Below, piece after piece: positions 49,832 to 63,736 of a DNA stretch of 64,000 nt. The stretch's first letter is position 1, and each line of letters starts with the position of its first letter. Under the pieces are notes generated by a model, which was not told the origin of the DNA, did not search any database, and saw nothing but the letters and a program-made list of their open reading frames with translations. A program made the position numbers and the translations under genes. Source of the DNA: Petrosia ficiformis (lineage: Eukaryota > Porifera > Demospongiae > Haplosclerida > Petrosiidae); NCBI GenBank assembly GCA_947044365.1, contig OX345639.1, forward strand, positions 2,243,001 to 2,307,000, given 5' to 3'.

Positions 49832-50693
49832 TGTGCCTTTTAGATTCCTGGACTACAATCACGTCATGTGACCTAGTGATTGTAATAACAGTTGTAATTA
49901 CACATTGCACAATTGTATGAATTCATGAATGGTAATTATACCATTACTATTATGCGATTTCTATGCAGAATGGCAATAGACCATCTTTATTGATCACATA
50001 CAATATCATGGAGGTATTGTGATTGTTGTAATGAAATGGTCTGCCAAATATAAATTTTTTCCCTGTTGTTGTATATATATACCTTGCTTCTAGCATGCAT
50101 ATGGCTGTCTCGTTAGAGATAAGGGTATACAGTGGTCTATGACTGTTGTATAGACTCTCCCCTTTGTGAGGATACAGTCATAACTAATTATTATGAAAGA
50201 CCTCAGCTGGGGGGGGTCTAACCTAAAGAAATTTAATATTATAATATCTACCCACGCAAATTACAAGATCTATATAGCTGATGTCAGCATTCCACTGATT
50301 TTAGTGCCTTCTGTTGTCATTGAATGGTTGAGCCCATCGCGAGGGAACTTAATTGGTGAGTTTTCATGTAATAGTAAATCGTCTAGTCATTCAATTTTCT
50401 TTTTACTCTCATAAAATATCAGATATATATATAAATAATTATATATTTGCAACAACAATAAAAAAAAAAACAGGCGAATGTAAAAAGGGCAGTCTATTTT
50501 GCCATAGCTAGTTAATTTATAGTTTGATGGTATTGTATATTGCAAGCTAAAGAGGTTATATTATAATAATAGCACCTAATTATTATAGACAATAATCAGG
50601 TATGAATGTTATAAATGCAGTGAGGATAGTTTCGTCTGCATGGCATTATTTAATTTTTGGTTTTATTTTATAATTCCAGTACCTTTTTTAACA
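49832..50693. other. Divergent intergenic region (Rab-like / LRR gene)
   Basis: About 860 bases between two start codons on opposite strands, so it should hold both promoters. No motif is clear enough to name. The short open frame at 50193-50414 has no recognisable content. Confidence 0.5.
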
Positions 50694-53600
50694 ATGACTA
50701 CAACATCTCCCTCATACAAAGGTTAGTGAGTGTTAATTATTGATTTCTTGGTACTAATATTGAAGCTGTGTTTTGCTTTGGGATTTGATGATTATAAAAA
50801 ATAATAATGCATGCTACATACTGTTATTAGAACATTTTAATTCAGATGCTGACATGGATAAACTCTGTCAGAAGCTTCAAAAAGCGTACATGCGACGTGA
50901 TCATTATGCTCAGTTGTATCAGCAAACTAAAGCAGAGCTTGATGAGACTAAGCAGCAATTGAATGTTGCACAAGGCAAAATCAAGCAACTAGAAACACAA
51001 AGTAAGCTTATGACTATATGTGTGTGATGATGAATCATTTATGTTACAGTCAAAGTGCTACTAGTAACTATTTGACTGAGCTGGAGACAGCTTCAGCAAA
51101 ATTAATTCATCCTACATTAATTATAATTCTTCAAAAGTCTGTGATTTATGTGTAACTTGCAAATGAGATTCATGATCATTCATACAAACAGATGTTACTA
51201 CTCAGGAATGTATTTGTATATATTAGTACATGTATACATACACAGATAAGTTCCTTGGCTAGGAATGTTAATTCCTTTGATACAATTAACAAGAAATTAA
51301 ATCATGTCTCCACCAAGTTTATAATATGTGTATTCGTTTGTATTTTAAATTAGTCTTAAAAACAAAGTCCTATGAACTACGTGATCACAACTCTTCTTGT
51401 GAAAGCAATGATCACAGCAGTCCTGATTCTGGTTCTGTCAGTTTGACTTCTGGAGTAGAAAGCAATGGACATTTTGATGAAAATCTAGTAGATACATCTG
51501 GTCATCCTGACAATAGTCCAATTCAGAAACGATTTGTCAGAAACAATTCAGGTGGGAATGAGATGATGATGCAGCCTGCACAACACTTTCAAACAGTTAG
51601 GAAGGTTGCATTTTATGACCATCCTCATCTAGTCCCAGTTTCTATTGCTCCTGTGAGTCACCAAGAGAGAATGAATGGTCCAATACTTCATAGATCATAC
51701 ACATTTGACCAAGGAGAATTGAATCATCATTATATGGCAGCAATGAACATGAAAATACAGAGAACAAACAGTTATTCTTATGGAAGAGGAGTTCCTCCAC
51801 AAATTCAATACTCAACATTTCCACGTTCACAATACCCCATTCATCATCAATCACCACCACATTATAGTGGAATTAATTTTCCCCCTTCGTCTGATCATCA
51901 TCGTCTACCACGTGTACATAGAGGATTGGCTTATGAAAATGGAGTACCTCAACCAAATTACCCACCACCCCCACCACTTCCTCATCGTATGTCTCAGCAT
52001 CATAACCAAACTTCTGCTTTCAAGCAAGTAAAACCTAGGGAAGGTGGTCGTCAAAACCAATATGAAAATGTACATGTAGTCCAGCAGCATCATCCTCAAG
52101 AGCATAGAAACGGAGGTATATTGAGTGTTTCATTATTAACGTATGTTCACATTCATGATGACCTCAAAACTAGAATGTGATGATTTTATATGTAATAATG
52201 TCATTGCATAATACTATAACTCAATAATGAAGCAATGGACACCAAAATTTGATGTACGCAAAAGATCAGGGAGGATAATTATATGAAAATGGTGAAGGTA
52301 AAAAGATTGTTGTTCATTCCAAACTAAAGTTATGAACATTTTTCTGAGGTCAAAGTAAATGTCAATGACCTTTAGTTGCATCAGCTGTGATTGTAAACCA
52401 CTGAACCAAAATTATACATGACTCATCTTAAAATACATTATGAAGAAAGATCGACCTTCACAACTTTACGATAACATAAACAAATTAAGTGAATTTTTGA
52501 CATTCTTATTATAAGCATGTACATTCTACTACATTGTACATAAAATAGTGGACAGGTTTATCGTGTGTATTAATTAACCTTTCCACTTCACTAATAGACT
52601 ATACTATATTAGATAATCAGTATTCTATCATTGATGATAGTCAGGATGACTGTTTTTTTATTTCTCCCACCATAGAGAAATGCACATATAGTGGTGTCAA
52701 TAATGAAGAGCTTTCACAAATTTTGGGTAATATAAAGGATAATGTTGAAAGATTAGAGTAAGTCTGTATTTGTACTCTTCAGCTATACAGTGTGAAATAT
52801 ACAAGTATGAACCATTTAAGGATAACTAATGACTAATACTCCCTTCACAAGAATTTACAGTATAAATAACTTCGTGCTTTTGCATAGTGTAAACATTATG
52901 CATCATTACTCAATCATCCCACATATGATCAAAAGTTAGTTTTGGAGTATATAATATGACACAATGTTAATTATGAGATAGTTTGTTGCTACAAAGGAGC
53001 CTGGTTTCTGAAACCCATCTGTCAACTATTAAAACATTTCATTTTACAATTACATTTAGAATATCTCGAAGTGACCTGGGAAAGATTGAATTAATGAAAG
53101 CTCTCTGCAGGGAGGTGAAGAAAAAACCAACCTTACGTGAATTAAGGTATATTACAATTTAATTATTCATTAATTTAAAAAGCTATTATTGCTCAAACAG
53201 CCGACTATGCACTAGTGCGGTCATGATATACAAATTTACTATGTCATGTCATGAAATAACCATTAAATAAGTAATGTATATCTACTGTATTGCTGTTATG
53301 GACACAATGGCAGAACAAAATTTCCCTCCAGGATATAAACAAGAATTGCAATGTGATATGGTTAGGTAATTATATATGATATGTTATTATATCACAGCAC
53401 TACTACATGAACATGATTCCATTTCCTTGTTAGCTGAGTACATATTTGATTTGACAAAAACAAATGATAACAGTGAGACAGTGTACACTGTATGTGAACA
53501 TCCTATATGTACATCTATGTGATGTACTCCTGTTACTACAATTGACAGCTTTTCTAATAATCTCTTTTGTATACATAACTTTAGCTTGTAATGAAATACA

Positions 53601-56196
53601 AACATTCATTTACTACCATAGCAATTCATTAGAACAATGTTCCATGACAAGGTCATGTGTATATTTATACACACAACTGTATATTACTATGCTATGAGAC
53701 CATCTGGAAGTATAATCAGTATAATATAATTAATCTGACCTAAAAGGGATGATTTCCCGCAAAATAAATTAGATTAAACACTTACCTTTAGTTGCTCGTT
53801 ATTCCACCATTTTGTACAGGAAGTCAATGAAATTAGACATCTAAGACGCTTATTAATATCACTTCCTGGATATCAAATGTTATTGAATTCCTTTACAAAG
53901 TGGTGGAATGGCAAGCGATTGAAAGTTGAACAAAATTATTTTGTGGGAAAGTGTCCCTTTTCAAAAATTAGATCGCATATTCAGACACAGTGTTTTAGTA
54001 GTAGATCTATTCTATAATTGTACCAGGGCATGAAATGTTTCCAATGTAAATACCCTAGTGTACCATTGGTGGGTAGCTATTAGTCTGGCTCAACTCTGGT
54101 TTTGGTTGTGTTATTAAAAATTACTAATATGCATAATTATTATATTGAATGTCAAATGCTTTCCTATTTTTGATGTAGCATGAAGATTTAATAACTTATT
54201 GATGTTCCTTTCTTTCACAGTCTTCCAAATAATGATATTGGGAAAAACTCATTAGCAATGTTGTTGAATACTGTTAGCAGTTGTAAAAATATAACAGATC
54301 TGAAGTGAGTTGATGTCACATTTTGTACATCATAATTATTATAATTATCATGTCATGACTCAGTAGGCCAAATATACTACCTAATTCCTTACTGTGGGTA
54401 GTAACATGTTGTTACTGAGCATTGACACTCCAAACAGGAGGTCTGGAGAAGACCATTAAAATCTTTTCTCAGATCTTTGAAGGGTGCACAATATTAGTTT
54501 CAATGTGTTGGATTTTTACTTACATAGTATGTATAATTTGTGTGCAAGGGTTTCAAAATATGTGATAACAATTGTCTCCTACAGTAAACAAACTTATTGA
54601 AATACTTCTTCTCTTTTGATATATACATCAGTGAAGACACTGAAAGATTCAACACATTATTATATGTGGCCATGGATGTGAAACCAAGTCATTTGTCCAA
54701 TAATAATTTTGTTGTACTTTTAAAATCTCATTATTTAGCCATTTTATACAAGTCAACCAATCAAATTTGGTATCCAACTATTGCTTCCTCCACCTAGATA
54801 TTAAATTTAGTTTAGTCTTCCTGTATAAAATGGCTGAATAGCATGTGTTTACTGTTTGACAACATTATTATCAACAGTCACATATTTTAATAAAAATTAT
54901 TCCAAAACAAATTAAGTCGGTTCAATATTGTTCAAGCAGCCTTTCAGTCATATTAATGCTAATTCTAAAGGTCATTGGTACATCATTACTAACATGATTA
55001 TACCATGTACTGAAATGTAGTAATATAGTAAACAATAATATATGCATATAGTATGTAACAAAACATCTGATTGTCATGAGGAAAACATTTAGAGCTGTTG
55101 TGGGAAGTTTAACCACATCTGTGGTTTTTCTATTTCATTAATAATGCTATTCATAAGGGAGATGTTTTTAAATGGGGGGCACCAATAGCAATACTAACTA
55201 TCATGTGTACCAAACTACTGGCCTCACCAAAATTTAAGTATTTATATGTACATCATAATAACAGGTTAATGAATAATAATATTGGAGAAGATTGTTTGGA
55301 TATTTTGAAACGGTTCTTGGAAAAGTCATCACTAAAAAGTTTGATGTAAGTTTCAAGTATTAATTACATTATTTATGGCGACTGTGTCATGCTTGTATGA
55401 ATACAGAGTATTGAATTAAACATTCTTTTAAAATTATCTAAATTTGGTATCAATTACTTATATATGTAAAATACCAGATATTATAGGCAACTAAAATTAC
55501 CTATATCTAGATGTAGACCTACACCTGTGTTCATTCATTTTTCTAGTATAATATTATGTTCATGTGCTTCACTACTATTTAGCACTACTCTAGCCATTTC
55601 TATGAGAAAATGAAACTCACAAACTACTAGAATAGTTGGAAATAACTCAGCAGATTATGATTCTGAGTATTGTATCATCCAACAGTAAAATAAATGTAGT
55701 TTAATACCTTGGTCTGTAAAGTACCTATATCTGCCCTATACTACTTGCCTATACTGACATTTACCTATACTTTTGGTATAGTCACCACCTATACCAGTAT
55801 AGATACAGCACTAAAGTAATTGAGTACTTAATATAGAACCCATAAACACTCTGCAACTACTTATACACATAATTATAGTTACATGTATATTGTATAATAA
55901 AATATGTTCATACTCATGTGACCAAGGAAGTATTGACTTTATATGTAATATATAACAGTTCAATATCATAAGGTTAATACATGATAATACTGTAACTCAA
56001 TAATGAGCTATGGATTGAAATTTAACATACACCAAAAAGATTGGTGGTCATTTCAAATTAAAGCATATTTCTGAGTTCATAGTGAATGTGAATTATTATA
56101 TTTTGTCTCCTATTATCTAGTCTTACAGGGAACGAGATTGAGCATCATACCCATCTACTCGATGTTCACCTACCTCAAGAGTTATCTTTTGAGTAA
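50694..56196 (+). CDS. Coiled-coil, proline-rich and leucine-rich-repeat protein (472 aa)
   Basis: Eight exons: 50694-50721, 50846-51001, 51354-52115, 52613-52757, 53060-53146, 54221-54304, 55265-55345 and 56121-56196. They total 1419 nt, all in phase. Residues about 10-62 form a coiled coil (DMDKLCQKLQKAYMRRDHYA, then heptads). A long Ser/Pro/His-rich low-complexity segment follows, including YPPPPPLPHR. The C-terminal quarter is LRR of the ribonuclease-inhibitor type: SLPNNDIGKNSLAMLLNTV, LMNNNIGEDCLDILKRFL and LTGNEIEHHTHLLDV, roughly one 27-29-residue repeat per exon. The ending is QELSFE and stop. I do not recognise an orthologue. The protein is probably a cytoplasmic scaffold (inference). 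The proline-rich stretch could bind SH3 or WW domains. Confidence 0.75.
52150..52378. mobile_element. GTTCACATTCA-family dispersed element, copy 2
   Basis: GTTCACATTCATGATGACCT at the left and GAGGTCAAAGTAAATGTCAA with TGACCTTTAG at the right. The shared interior is GGTGAAGGTAAAAAGATTGT. It abuts exon 3 of the LRR gene. Confidence 0.75.
53742..53961. mobile_element. Near-palindromic 0.2-kb TIR element, copy 2
   Basis: AAAAGGGATGATTTCCCGCA at the left and TGTGGGAAAGTGTCCCTTTT at the right. The inner repeat CCACCATTTTGTACAGGAA is mirrored by TCCTTTACAAAGTGGTGG. Confidence 0.75.
54728..54848. mobile_element. Small TIR element
   Basis: ATTTAGCCATTTTATACAAG is inverted as CTTCCTGTATAAAATGGCTG. 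A related half-site, GGCTTCCTGTACAAAATGGC, occurs at about 59967. Confidence 0.6.
55916..56095. mobile_element. GTTCACATTCA-family dispersed element, copy 3 (partial)
   Basis: It contains TAATATATAACAGTTCAATATCATAAGGTTAATACATG and the string ATACTGTAACTCAATAATGA, but the left end is missing. Confidence 0.6.
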
Positions 56197-57311
56197 GCAG
56201 TGTGACTATTATTATACATAGAATGTATGTAATGACCACTCATCACACTTATGAGGAATGTTATTACAAGTGGGGGAGGTGTGGCTAATTAATTATTTAA
56301 TTGCACCCACATATATAAGTATGTACATATTAGTTAATACTTTGGTTTCTTTGGAATTTTATAGCATGTTTAGTAGTACATGTCATGTATATCTGGCTAG
56401 TTATGGAGTGAAAGAGATCCAAACTGCAGCCCAAGCTTATTAAATATGCACTTTTTCTGAAATATTAAAAGTTCATTCATGGATGATTTCCAACCTTGAA
56501 GTTTAACTCTATAGTGCCTATAAGAAATATTTGTAACAAAGAACAGACCAACAGCAATCAAAAGTAAGCACAGTTAGGAGGCCATGTCTTCTGTTCACAT
56601 GTACAGTTTATTTTGTAATGAAAGTAGTTGTGAATTATCAGTCAATAAATTAGTAATTGCAAAACGTAATTTTCAATATCGCCCAACCCTACTAGATGAA
56701 GTATTAATCATTTTAATGTGTTTCTCTTATCACACAGGAGTATTCCTGAAAATAGAGCAGCTAACATTTCTCATGGCACAGATTCGCTACCTCACAACAT
56801 TAAACTATTACATATCTAATAATTATTTTACTTCTACAATAATAAATATATTTGTATCAATTGTGTTGTGATTTCACATGTCTAAACAATCTTTTATTGC
56901 ACAAATTAAATAATGTCACTAAAAGATACATTTTGTGTATGTGTTAAATTTAAATGATAAGGTCAGCCAGATTTTTTGTTAGGGAGGAACACTTGATCAT
57001 CTGAAATACATATGAGGCAAGTTCCCCCAGGAAATGTTTATTTTAGGCCCTCTGAAGATGCTTTCAGGTGGCTTGCCCCAGAAGGTTTGTATTTGAGGTG
57101 CTGTTGTATGTTGAATCTGAAATCCATCCCCCTACTGTATGAAACCATTAAGGTGATTCGTTACTATGGTTTTAGAATCATAATAGTAATTCACTTTTGA
57201 AATTAAATAGTCTCCTCTTTAAATATTATTTTTGATCTACACAATAAAAACTAAAATATATCATAATTTTTAGCTACATGTATAACATGTTGAAAACTAT
57301 AATTGTGTAGA
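56197..57311. other. Intergenic region between convergent genes
   Basis: It lies between the 3' ends of the LRR gene and the MBOAT gene. Open frames at 56258, 56584 and 57012 (+) show no domain or splice logic and are not called. Confidence 0.6.
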
Positions 57312-60300
57312 TCAGTTTTGATGTTCCTTAATCGAGTTACCTTCTGTTGTTTTTGTCTGCTGTCTGTTCCTTTTAGCTTTCATGTCTGGACACAAAATAG
57401 CCACTGAAACAACCACAATGAATGGCACAAAGTAATAGTAGCTAAAGGTAGGACAAAGTAACAGTTTACTATACATCCTATTAAACATGTAACATGTATA
57501 TGGTTGATTAAACATCCCACACATACCTCCAAACATGATATGCTTTTTCAAAGGACAGAAGAAGGAAAGCAACTTCAGAAAAGTCTTTGCAAATATTAGA
57601 AGTTAAAGTAGTTACTACATCATAGAAGATCTTCAATGGAAGTGGTTTTTGAAATCTATGCCATAAAAGATTACGAACCTGTATAAAGAAATACTTAGAT
57701 GAACATTTAGTACAAATTAAAGTTAGGCTATATTATATCATGATATATTCGGTTGTTACTTCATGTGAGGAGTCATTCCTAGTGAGGTACATGTACTAAT
57801 TCAAACCTACATGTAGTCACATTAGTAATAGCATTTAAAATGCAGAACACATCGTGTATGTACATGTATATGGGGAAATATATCATTCATAACGTCATGT
57901 CGACAGCTATTCACTGTATTCTTCAGTGTACAAGAAACAAAAAAGAAAATACAACAACAAATTATTATATAGGGTGACAGGTGATAATTCATTATCATTA
58001 GAATGGTGATAATTCATTATCTAAGTATTGTATGTGTAAATGAGAAAGGCCTGAAAATTCTGAAGTGGTAACTGTCGAAACTTTGACTTTTAATACATTG
58101 TGTAAAGTTTTTCCTGATCAGAGAGTAACCAAATTATATAACTGTATTATGAATACTGATCACAGAGACAAGCTCTTCAAATATCTAATTATAGAATGTA
58201 CAGTACATTTATTACATACAAGATACTACCTTCCTTCCAGCCAGAGTACAGAATCCAAGAAATACAAAGCACATATAATATGCAGGATAAAAACCATGCC
58301 ATGTAGCAGACACTAGGTAAGTCATTAAAGTAGGAGCAATGGTAACTCGTTCATACACAACCCTGCAAAAAAATATAAATAAATCCACCCACCTACAGTA
58401 AGTGAAATATTTACATGTACTGTATCACATAGAACATTAAGCTGCAATGACTTTACATGTATTATACATTTAATTATCATAAGGACGGTCATTGCACACA
58501 TACATACAGTACACTGTATTCATACATATTACTTGACTTGTCTATCTATTCTCCAATTTGTTGGCCAGTTTCTAAAATGTACAGCATTCAGTCATTCATT
58601 CATATATATATATATATGTACATGTAGATGTACAGTGTACATGTACATCCACAGGAGCAATAATATGCTTTTACATTTCATAAGCTATTGTATAATAAAG
58701 TTATGTGTTCAGTAACCATGGCTACCAGAGTGAGCTATCCCAAAATTAAGTACTGGAAATTGATCATAGCGTATAAAAATGCATTAAAATTTGGTTTATG
58801 CTATGAAATAGGAAATAATTTTAATTTTTAAAATTTTCTCTCCTTCTAAATCACATTTTGAGGGTGTTTTGGTGTTAAGCAGGTTGTAGTACTGTTTTGT
58901 GTGTTAGAACACTTTGACTCTCAAGGCTCTCAAATCACCTTACAGTACCATTTCTCATCGTAATTGAAACTGAATCTTATTATAACTCAAAGAAACATAG
59001 CATAGTTACATTATATTTATGATAATACTAATAATGATTTTTAAGAGTCTGAAATCTGAGCTTTAAAATGCATTCTTTAGTCTACATGTATTAAGCAGTT
59101 CATTGAACAAGTGTTGCATTTTAATTATTTATGAGGGAGTTGCACACTCCTACCCTTCAGTTTTCATTTGATGTCCTCCTGCCCTGACATAATCCACATA
59201 CCTTCTCAGCCATTTTGCAGTGCAAATATTCCAAGAATTTGATTGCTCTTTACAATTAACTCCAGCCTCAAACCCTTTCACACTAACACCAACCACTAAA
59301 TCCCACTTTGGATTTCCAGCATCATCATATCCATCAAACCCTAGTCCAGCATTATTATTAATACTCTCCACTGTATGAAACACATGTAAAACGTTTTGTG
59401 ATTACTAAAATACATGTACATGTATGCATTGTAACATTTATGCTCAATTAGGATGACAATAATTATGTTTAATGATTGTACATTTTATGAAAGCCACTAA
59501 ATTTAGTATCCAAAGAAGATAGTTGGCGTAAAGCAATTACCAAGCATTTGAAGGTAAACGTTTGGATTCAGTATTTACATGTCTCACATACATGTACATG
59601 TAAATACTGAATGGAAACAGAAAAGCTTTATTGACAGTTTTGGCTACATGTATAGCGAAAGGCAGTGAGATTGTGCTATAACATGTACATGTAATTTAGT
59701 GACTTCTATTGTCAAAGTGAATTAGTGATTTAAAGATTCAATCAAGGTAAGCTACATGTAGAAACAGGAATTGACTAAATCTATAGTGAGGCTGTTTGAA
59801 GCTTTGTTAAATAAACTTCAATCTACTTTACATACAATATTATTAGTGTTGCAATGCTTGGCCTTGATAGCTCATAGGAAGTCCCCAAATCTGAATTAGT
59901 AGTTTAGAACTACACAATGTACTATTGTTCCTGTAATTGGGATTTAGCATCATTAAAGTCCTTGGTTGGCTTCCTGTACAAAATGGCCGAATAACAACTG
60001 TCCTAAGGTAAGCATTCATTCAGTATGGCTTACACAGATTTTGCGATTTGCGATTTGCGATTTGCGATTCAAGCTTTGAATATGTGTCTCTATCCAGCTT
60101 TAGCTTATAGTACAAATACAGTATAACATACATGTATTGATTGTTTTATACACATCATCATCTCACCAATTATAAAAGTGAAGTAGTATCTACATCGAAC
60201 AACAAAACAGATTATTGTAATATATAAAAGTCTGTAATATGTTGATAATGATGGATCTGTGATAGAAAAAAAGATTCAATTAACTAAACTATTTAATTAT

Positions 60301-63141
60301 TATAGTGAAATACATACAGTCTCACTAGTTCAAACAATTAACTGAGTTTCAGGTTTCAACTTTCAAGTAGACATAAAATATAAATATATGTATTATACAC
60401 ACATGTACAATCATGTATATATACATGTATATTATGTACAGACTGAGTGAAAGTGAAAACAACACGAGTGGTAGACTACATTTCAAGACACAAATACACA
60501 AGTGAATTCAAGTCACTTGAGAAACAAATATTTAATACAAGTATGACAAAGCCTATTGTTAGTTTTCCAGAAAATGTGATAATACACAGATACATGATAG
60601 TAATCCTCACCCACCTACATATATATGTACATGTATGTGGGTGAGGATGAATTATATTACATTGCATTGGTAATTGACACCATGTCTCAGTGGGTGTGGC
60701 TTTTTGTGACATAAGTGGTGACTGATTGTCAGATACAATGTACAATGAGAACACATTTTTCACATTAAATTAGTCAAATGAAATTCAATTATACTTGATG
60801 GATAAATCTAACAACCCCTTATAGCAATAGCATGAGCAATCATTACTTGATGATACATATAGTCTGTTCACATTCAGAATGACCTTAAAATTATGATGTG
60901 ATGACTTTATACATAATATAATGTATAGTTTAATGTCATAAGGTTAATACATGATTACACTGTAACTCAATAATGAAACAATGGAGTTGATGTAATTAAT
61001 CGTGTACACAAAAAAGAACAAGAAGAATAATTATATGGTGAAGGTAAAAAGATTGTTGGTCTTTCCAAACTAAAGTTATGAACATTTTTCTGAGGTCAAG
61101 GTGAATACGAATGACCTTTACAAATGACAGACTTTCATGATCAAGAATTATGACTTACATGTACATGTACTTACACATGTATATACATGTACACTGTATG
61201 ACGCACTGTACATTTTATTCATCAATACAAGATGCACTAACATTGGCTATTTCAACAGATATAACAAATAGATGTACTGGTACATGTATATACCTAATAG
61301 TTTTTGCTCCATGTGTTTGTCATCAAACAAGACATAAATTGTCATAAAGAAGATCGCATATAAAAATTTCTTCAATGCAGGTACAACAGGACTAGGAATA
61401 CCATGTGTCTGTGATCTCTAAAAAAAAAAAAAAAAAAAAAAAACAGGAAACTTGACATGTGAAAACATCAACTTGTACATACAACTTGTAATTATCTATT
61501 TTTTTATCCAAATCCTGTAATGACTGCAGTCTGAAACCACAGTCTTCATATAATGTACATGTACATGTACACACATGTATATGAAGATTAAAATCTAAGA
61601 AGTGATACCTTAAAGTTATCTCCCGTTATCATATCAATATATTCATGATAAGCACATGTAGGACCAGCCAATATTGTAAGGAAGCTGAAGTTGTAACTGA
61701 AGTACTCCAGAATTGATGGTACTACACTAAAAATAAGATACAATTATTCAATCCATACTAAAAGTATGCATAATAGTTACATGTACATGTACAGTAAGTA
61801 CTATAACACATTGTCAGTGTTTTCAATATTATTGATAGCAAAAAGTACGACACATTTTATAACAATTTGAATCAACTAAATTTTAGTAAAGAAAATGTCA
61901 AACAAGAACTTCAAAGAGTACTGTCTCCTTAGAAATAGGAACAGTTTATCTAATGTTTTAATTTAGAGGCATAGTAAACCCTCACAGCACATGTAGGGAA
62001 GGTTACTATAATTGTTACCAAGTGAACTGTGGAAACTTTAGCACTCCAATTCAAGTACTGGAAGACTCATGGTCAGATATGTAAGAAATAAGAAGCATTT
62101 GTGATCTACAGTTATGCTGATTTGAATAACTCGCAGTTACTGTTACATGTAGTTGACAATTGATGGATTTCTAGTGACATATAACATATCAGAAAATGAC
62201 CATCCCCCTAATGACCAGCTACTGCAAGCATAGTGATGTGAAGTTCCAGTCACTGTGAACACAACTACATGCATAGTCAACACCCAAAGTTAGTTGCCTT
62301 AAAATCTATTATAAAATTTATAATTGCTTGCTATGATTTAAGTAAAATACATTGTATTTCTGAGTGCATGTTTTCAGTCCAAGTACCACCTGTTTGAAAG
62401 GTACATGTATCTTCATCACTTACGGTTTTGATGAGAGTTGTGTACCACTAATGCATTCATTACCTCTGTATCATCAGAGATCCCACATAATGTGCAGAGA
62501 AACAGGTTAATGTACATGTACAATATACACAGCATAAACAGGATACACTATCACACAATGTGTACTCTACTACTACTCCTATATAAACATCACTATGTAT
62601 ACATGTACAGTACATGTAATACTACTATACTGTACAGTTAGATTAATGTAAAACTTGTTTCAATTACCTGATTTTGTTTTTCCTTTGGTCTTTATTTAGG
62701 TTTTCATCCTTTCTTGCTGTTCCTACATAATTATTTAAAAAATTATCCTTGAACACTATTTATAGTAACAAAATAGCATAAACCCTTAACAAGTTGATTG
62801 ACTAGAATGTATGAAGTACATTATAATGTAGTGACTTGTTATATAAATTAGCAGCAGCTACTTACCATCATGATAAGCAAACGCAACATATGTAACTCTC
62901 TGAACCAAAAGCATTAAAGGCCTGTATGATGTGAAGAGAAAATGAGAGTATAAGAACATGAAGTATTCTAAATTATTAGTCAATTCACAATGTCCTGCTA
63001 CAAATGTGTTATCTATTTTGTGTCTGTATAGTTCACAAGAGTACTTACCCTGTGAAATCCAAAGTATAGCCTCCATAGTCTGTCATTAAACGATACACAT
63101 GACCAACACTGACTCCAACTAGTGCATACACCATCGAATAC
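57312..63141 (-). CDS. MBOAT2: MBOAT1/2-like lysophospholipid acyltransferase (5' exons not found)
   Basis: Ten exons from high to low: 63049-63141, 62866-62921, 62668-62722, 61609-61726, 61294-61417, 60167-60256, 59202-59370, 58230-58362, 57527-57678 and 57312-57441, in phase to TGA at 57312. That gives 372 visible residues of a family of about 500. Markers in order: YGGYTLDFTG, LMLLVQRVTYVAFAYHDG, PSILEYFSYNFSFLTILAGP, ESINNNAGLGFDGYD, the NSWNICTAKWLRR motif with the conserved Asn, ATWHGFYPAYY with the catalytic His, LPLKIFYDVV, and a last membrane segment YYYFVPFIVVVSVAILC with a basic tail. These ER enzymes transfer acyl chains to lysophospholipids. The initiating exon(s) must lie upstream in 63142-64000 or beyond the right edge. 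Confidence 0.88.
60858..61125. mobile_element. GTTCACATTCA-family dispersed element, copy 4
   Basis: GTTCACATTCAGAATGACCT at the left and GAGGTCAAGGTGAATACGAA with TGACCT at the right. It lies in an MBOAT intron. Confidence 0.8.
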
Positions 63142-63336
63142 CTATGAAGATACATAAACATCTACATTACATAGTACACACATGTACATACATATAACTT
63201 CCACTAAATATTTTTGAATCTACATTCTTTTAATTTTTAAATCCATCTTTGCTTAGCCAGTATTTATAATATGTCTATGTGTAGTGTGACGATGAGATCT
63301 CCAAAGGAGAATGGTGACAACATGCTTTTTTGCTTC

Positions 63337-63736
63337 ATTCCACTACAATTCCATGCTATTTTACACCATTCCACTACAATTCCATGCTATTTTACACCAT
63401 TCCACTACAATTCCATGCTTTTTTACACCATTCCACTACAATTCCATGCTATTTTACACCATTCCACTACAATTCCATGCTTTTTTACACCATTCCACTA
63501 CAATTCCATGCTTTTTTTACACCATTCCACTACAATTCCATGCTTTTTTTTACACCATTCCACTACAATTCCATGCTTTTTTTACACCATTCCACTACAA
63601 TTCCATGCTATTTTACACCATTCCACTATAATTCCATGCTTTTTTACACCATTCCACTACAATTCCATGCTTTTTTTTTTTACACCATTCCACTACAATT
63701 CAATGCTTTTTTTACACCATTCTACTACAATTCCAG
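63337..63736. repeat. 31-bp-period minisatellite, about 12.6 copies
   Basis: The unit is CATTCCACTACAATTCCATG plus CT(T)n ACAC; length varies by the T run. All three forward frames stay open through much of it (HYNSMLFYTIPLQ-like translations), which is a repeat artefact and not coding. Confidence 0.95.

Noticed and set aside
56584..56871. 95-codon forward open frame between the LRR and MBOAT genes
   Set aside because: No recognisable motif; AT-rich composition makes such frames common here.
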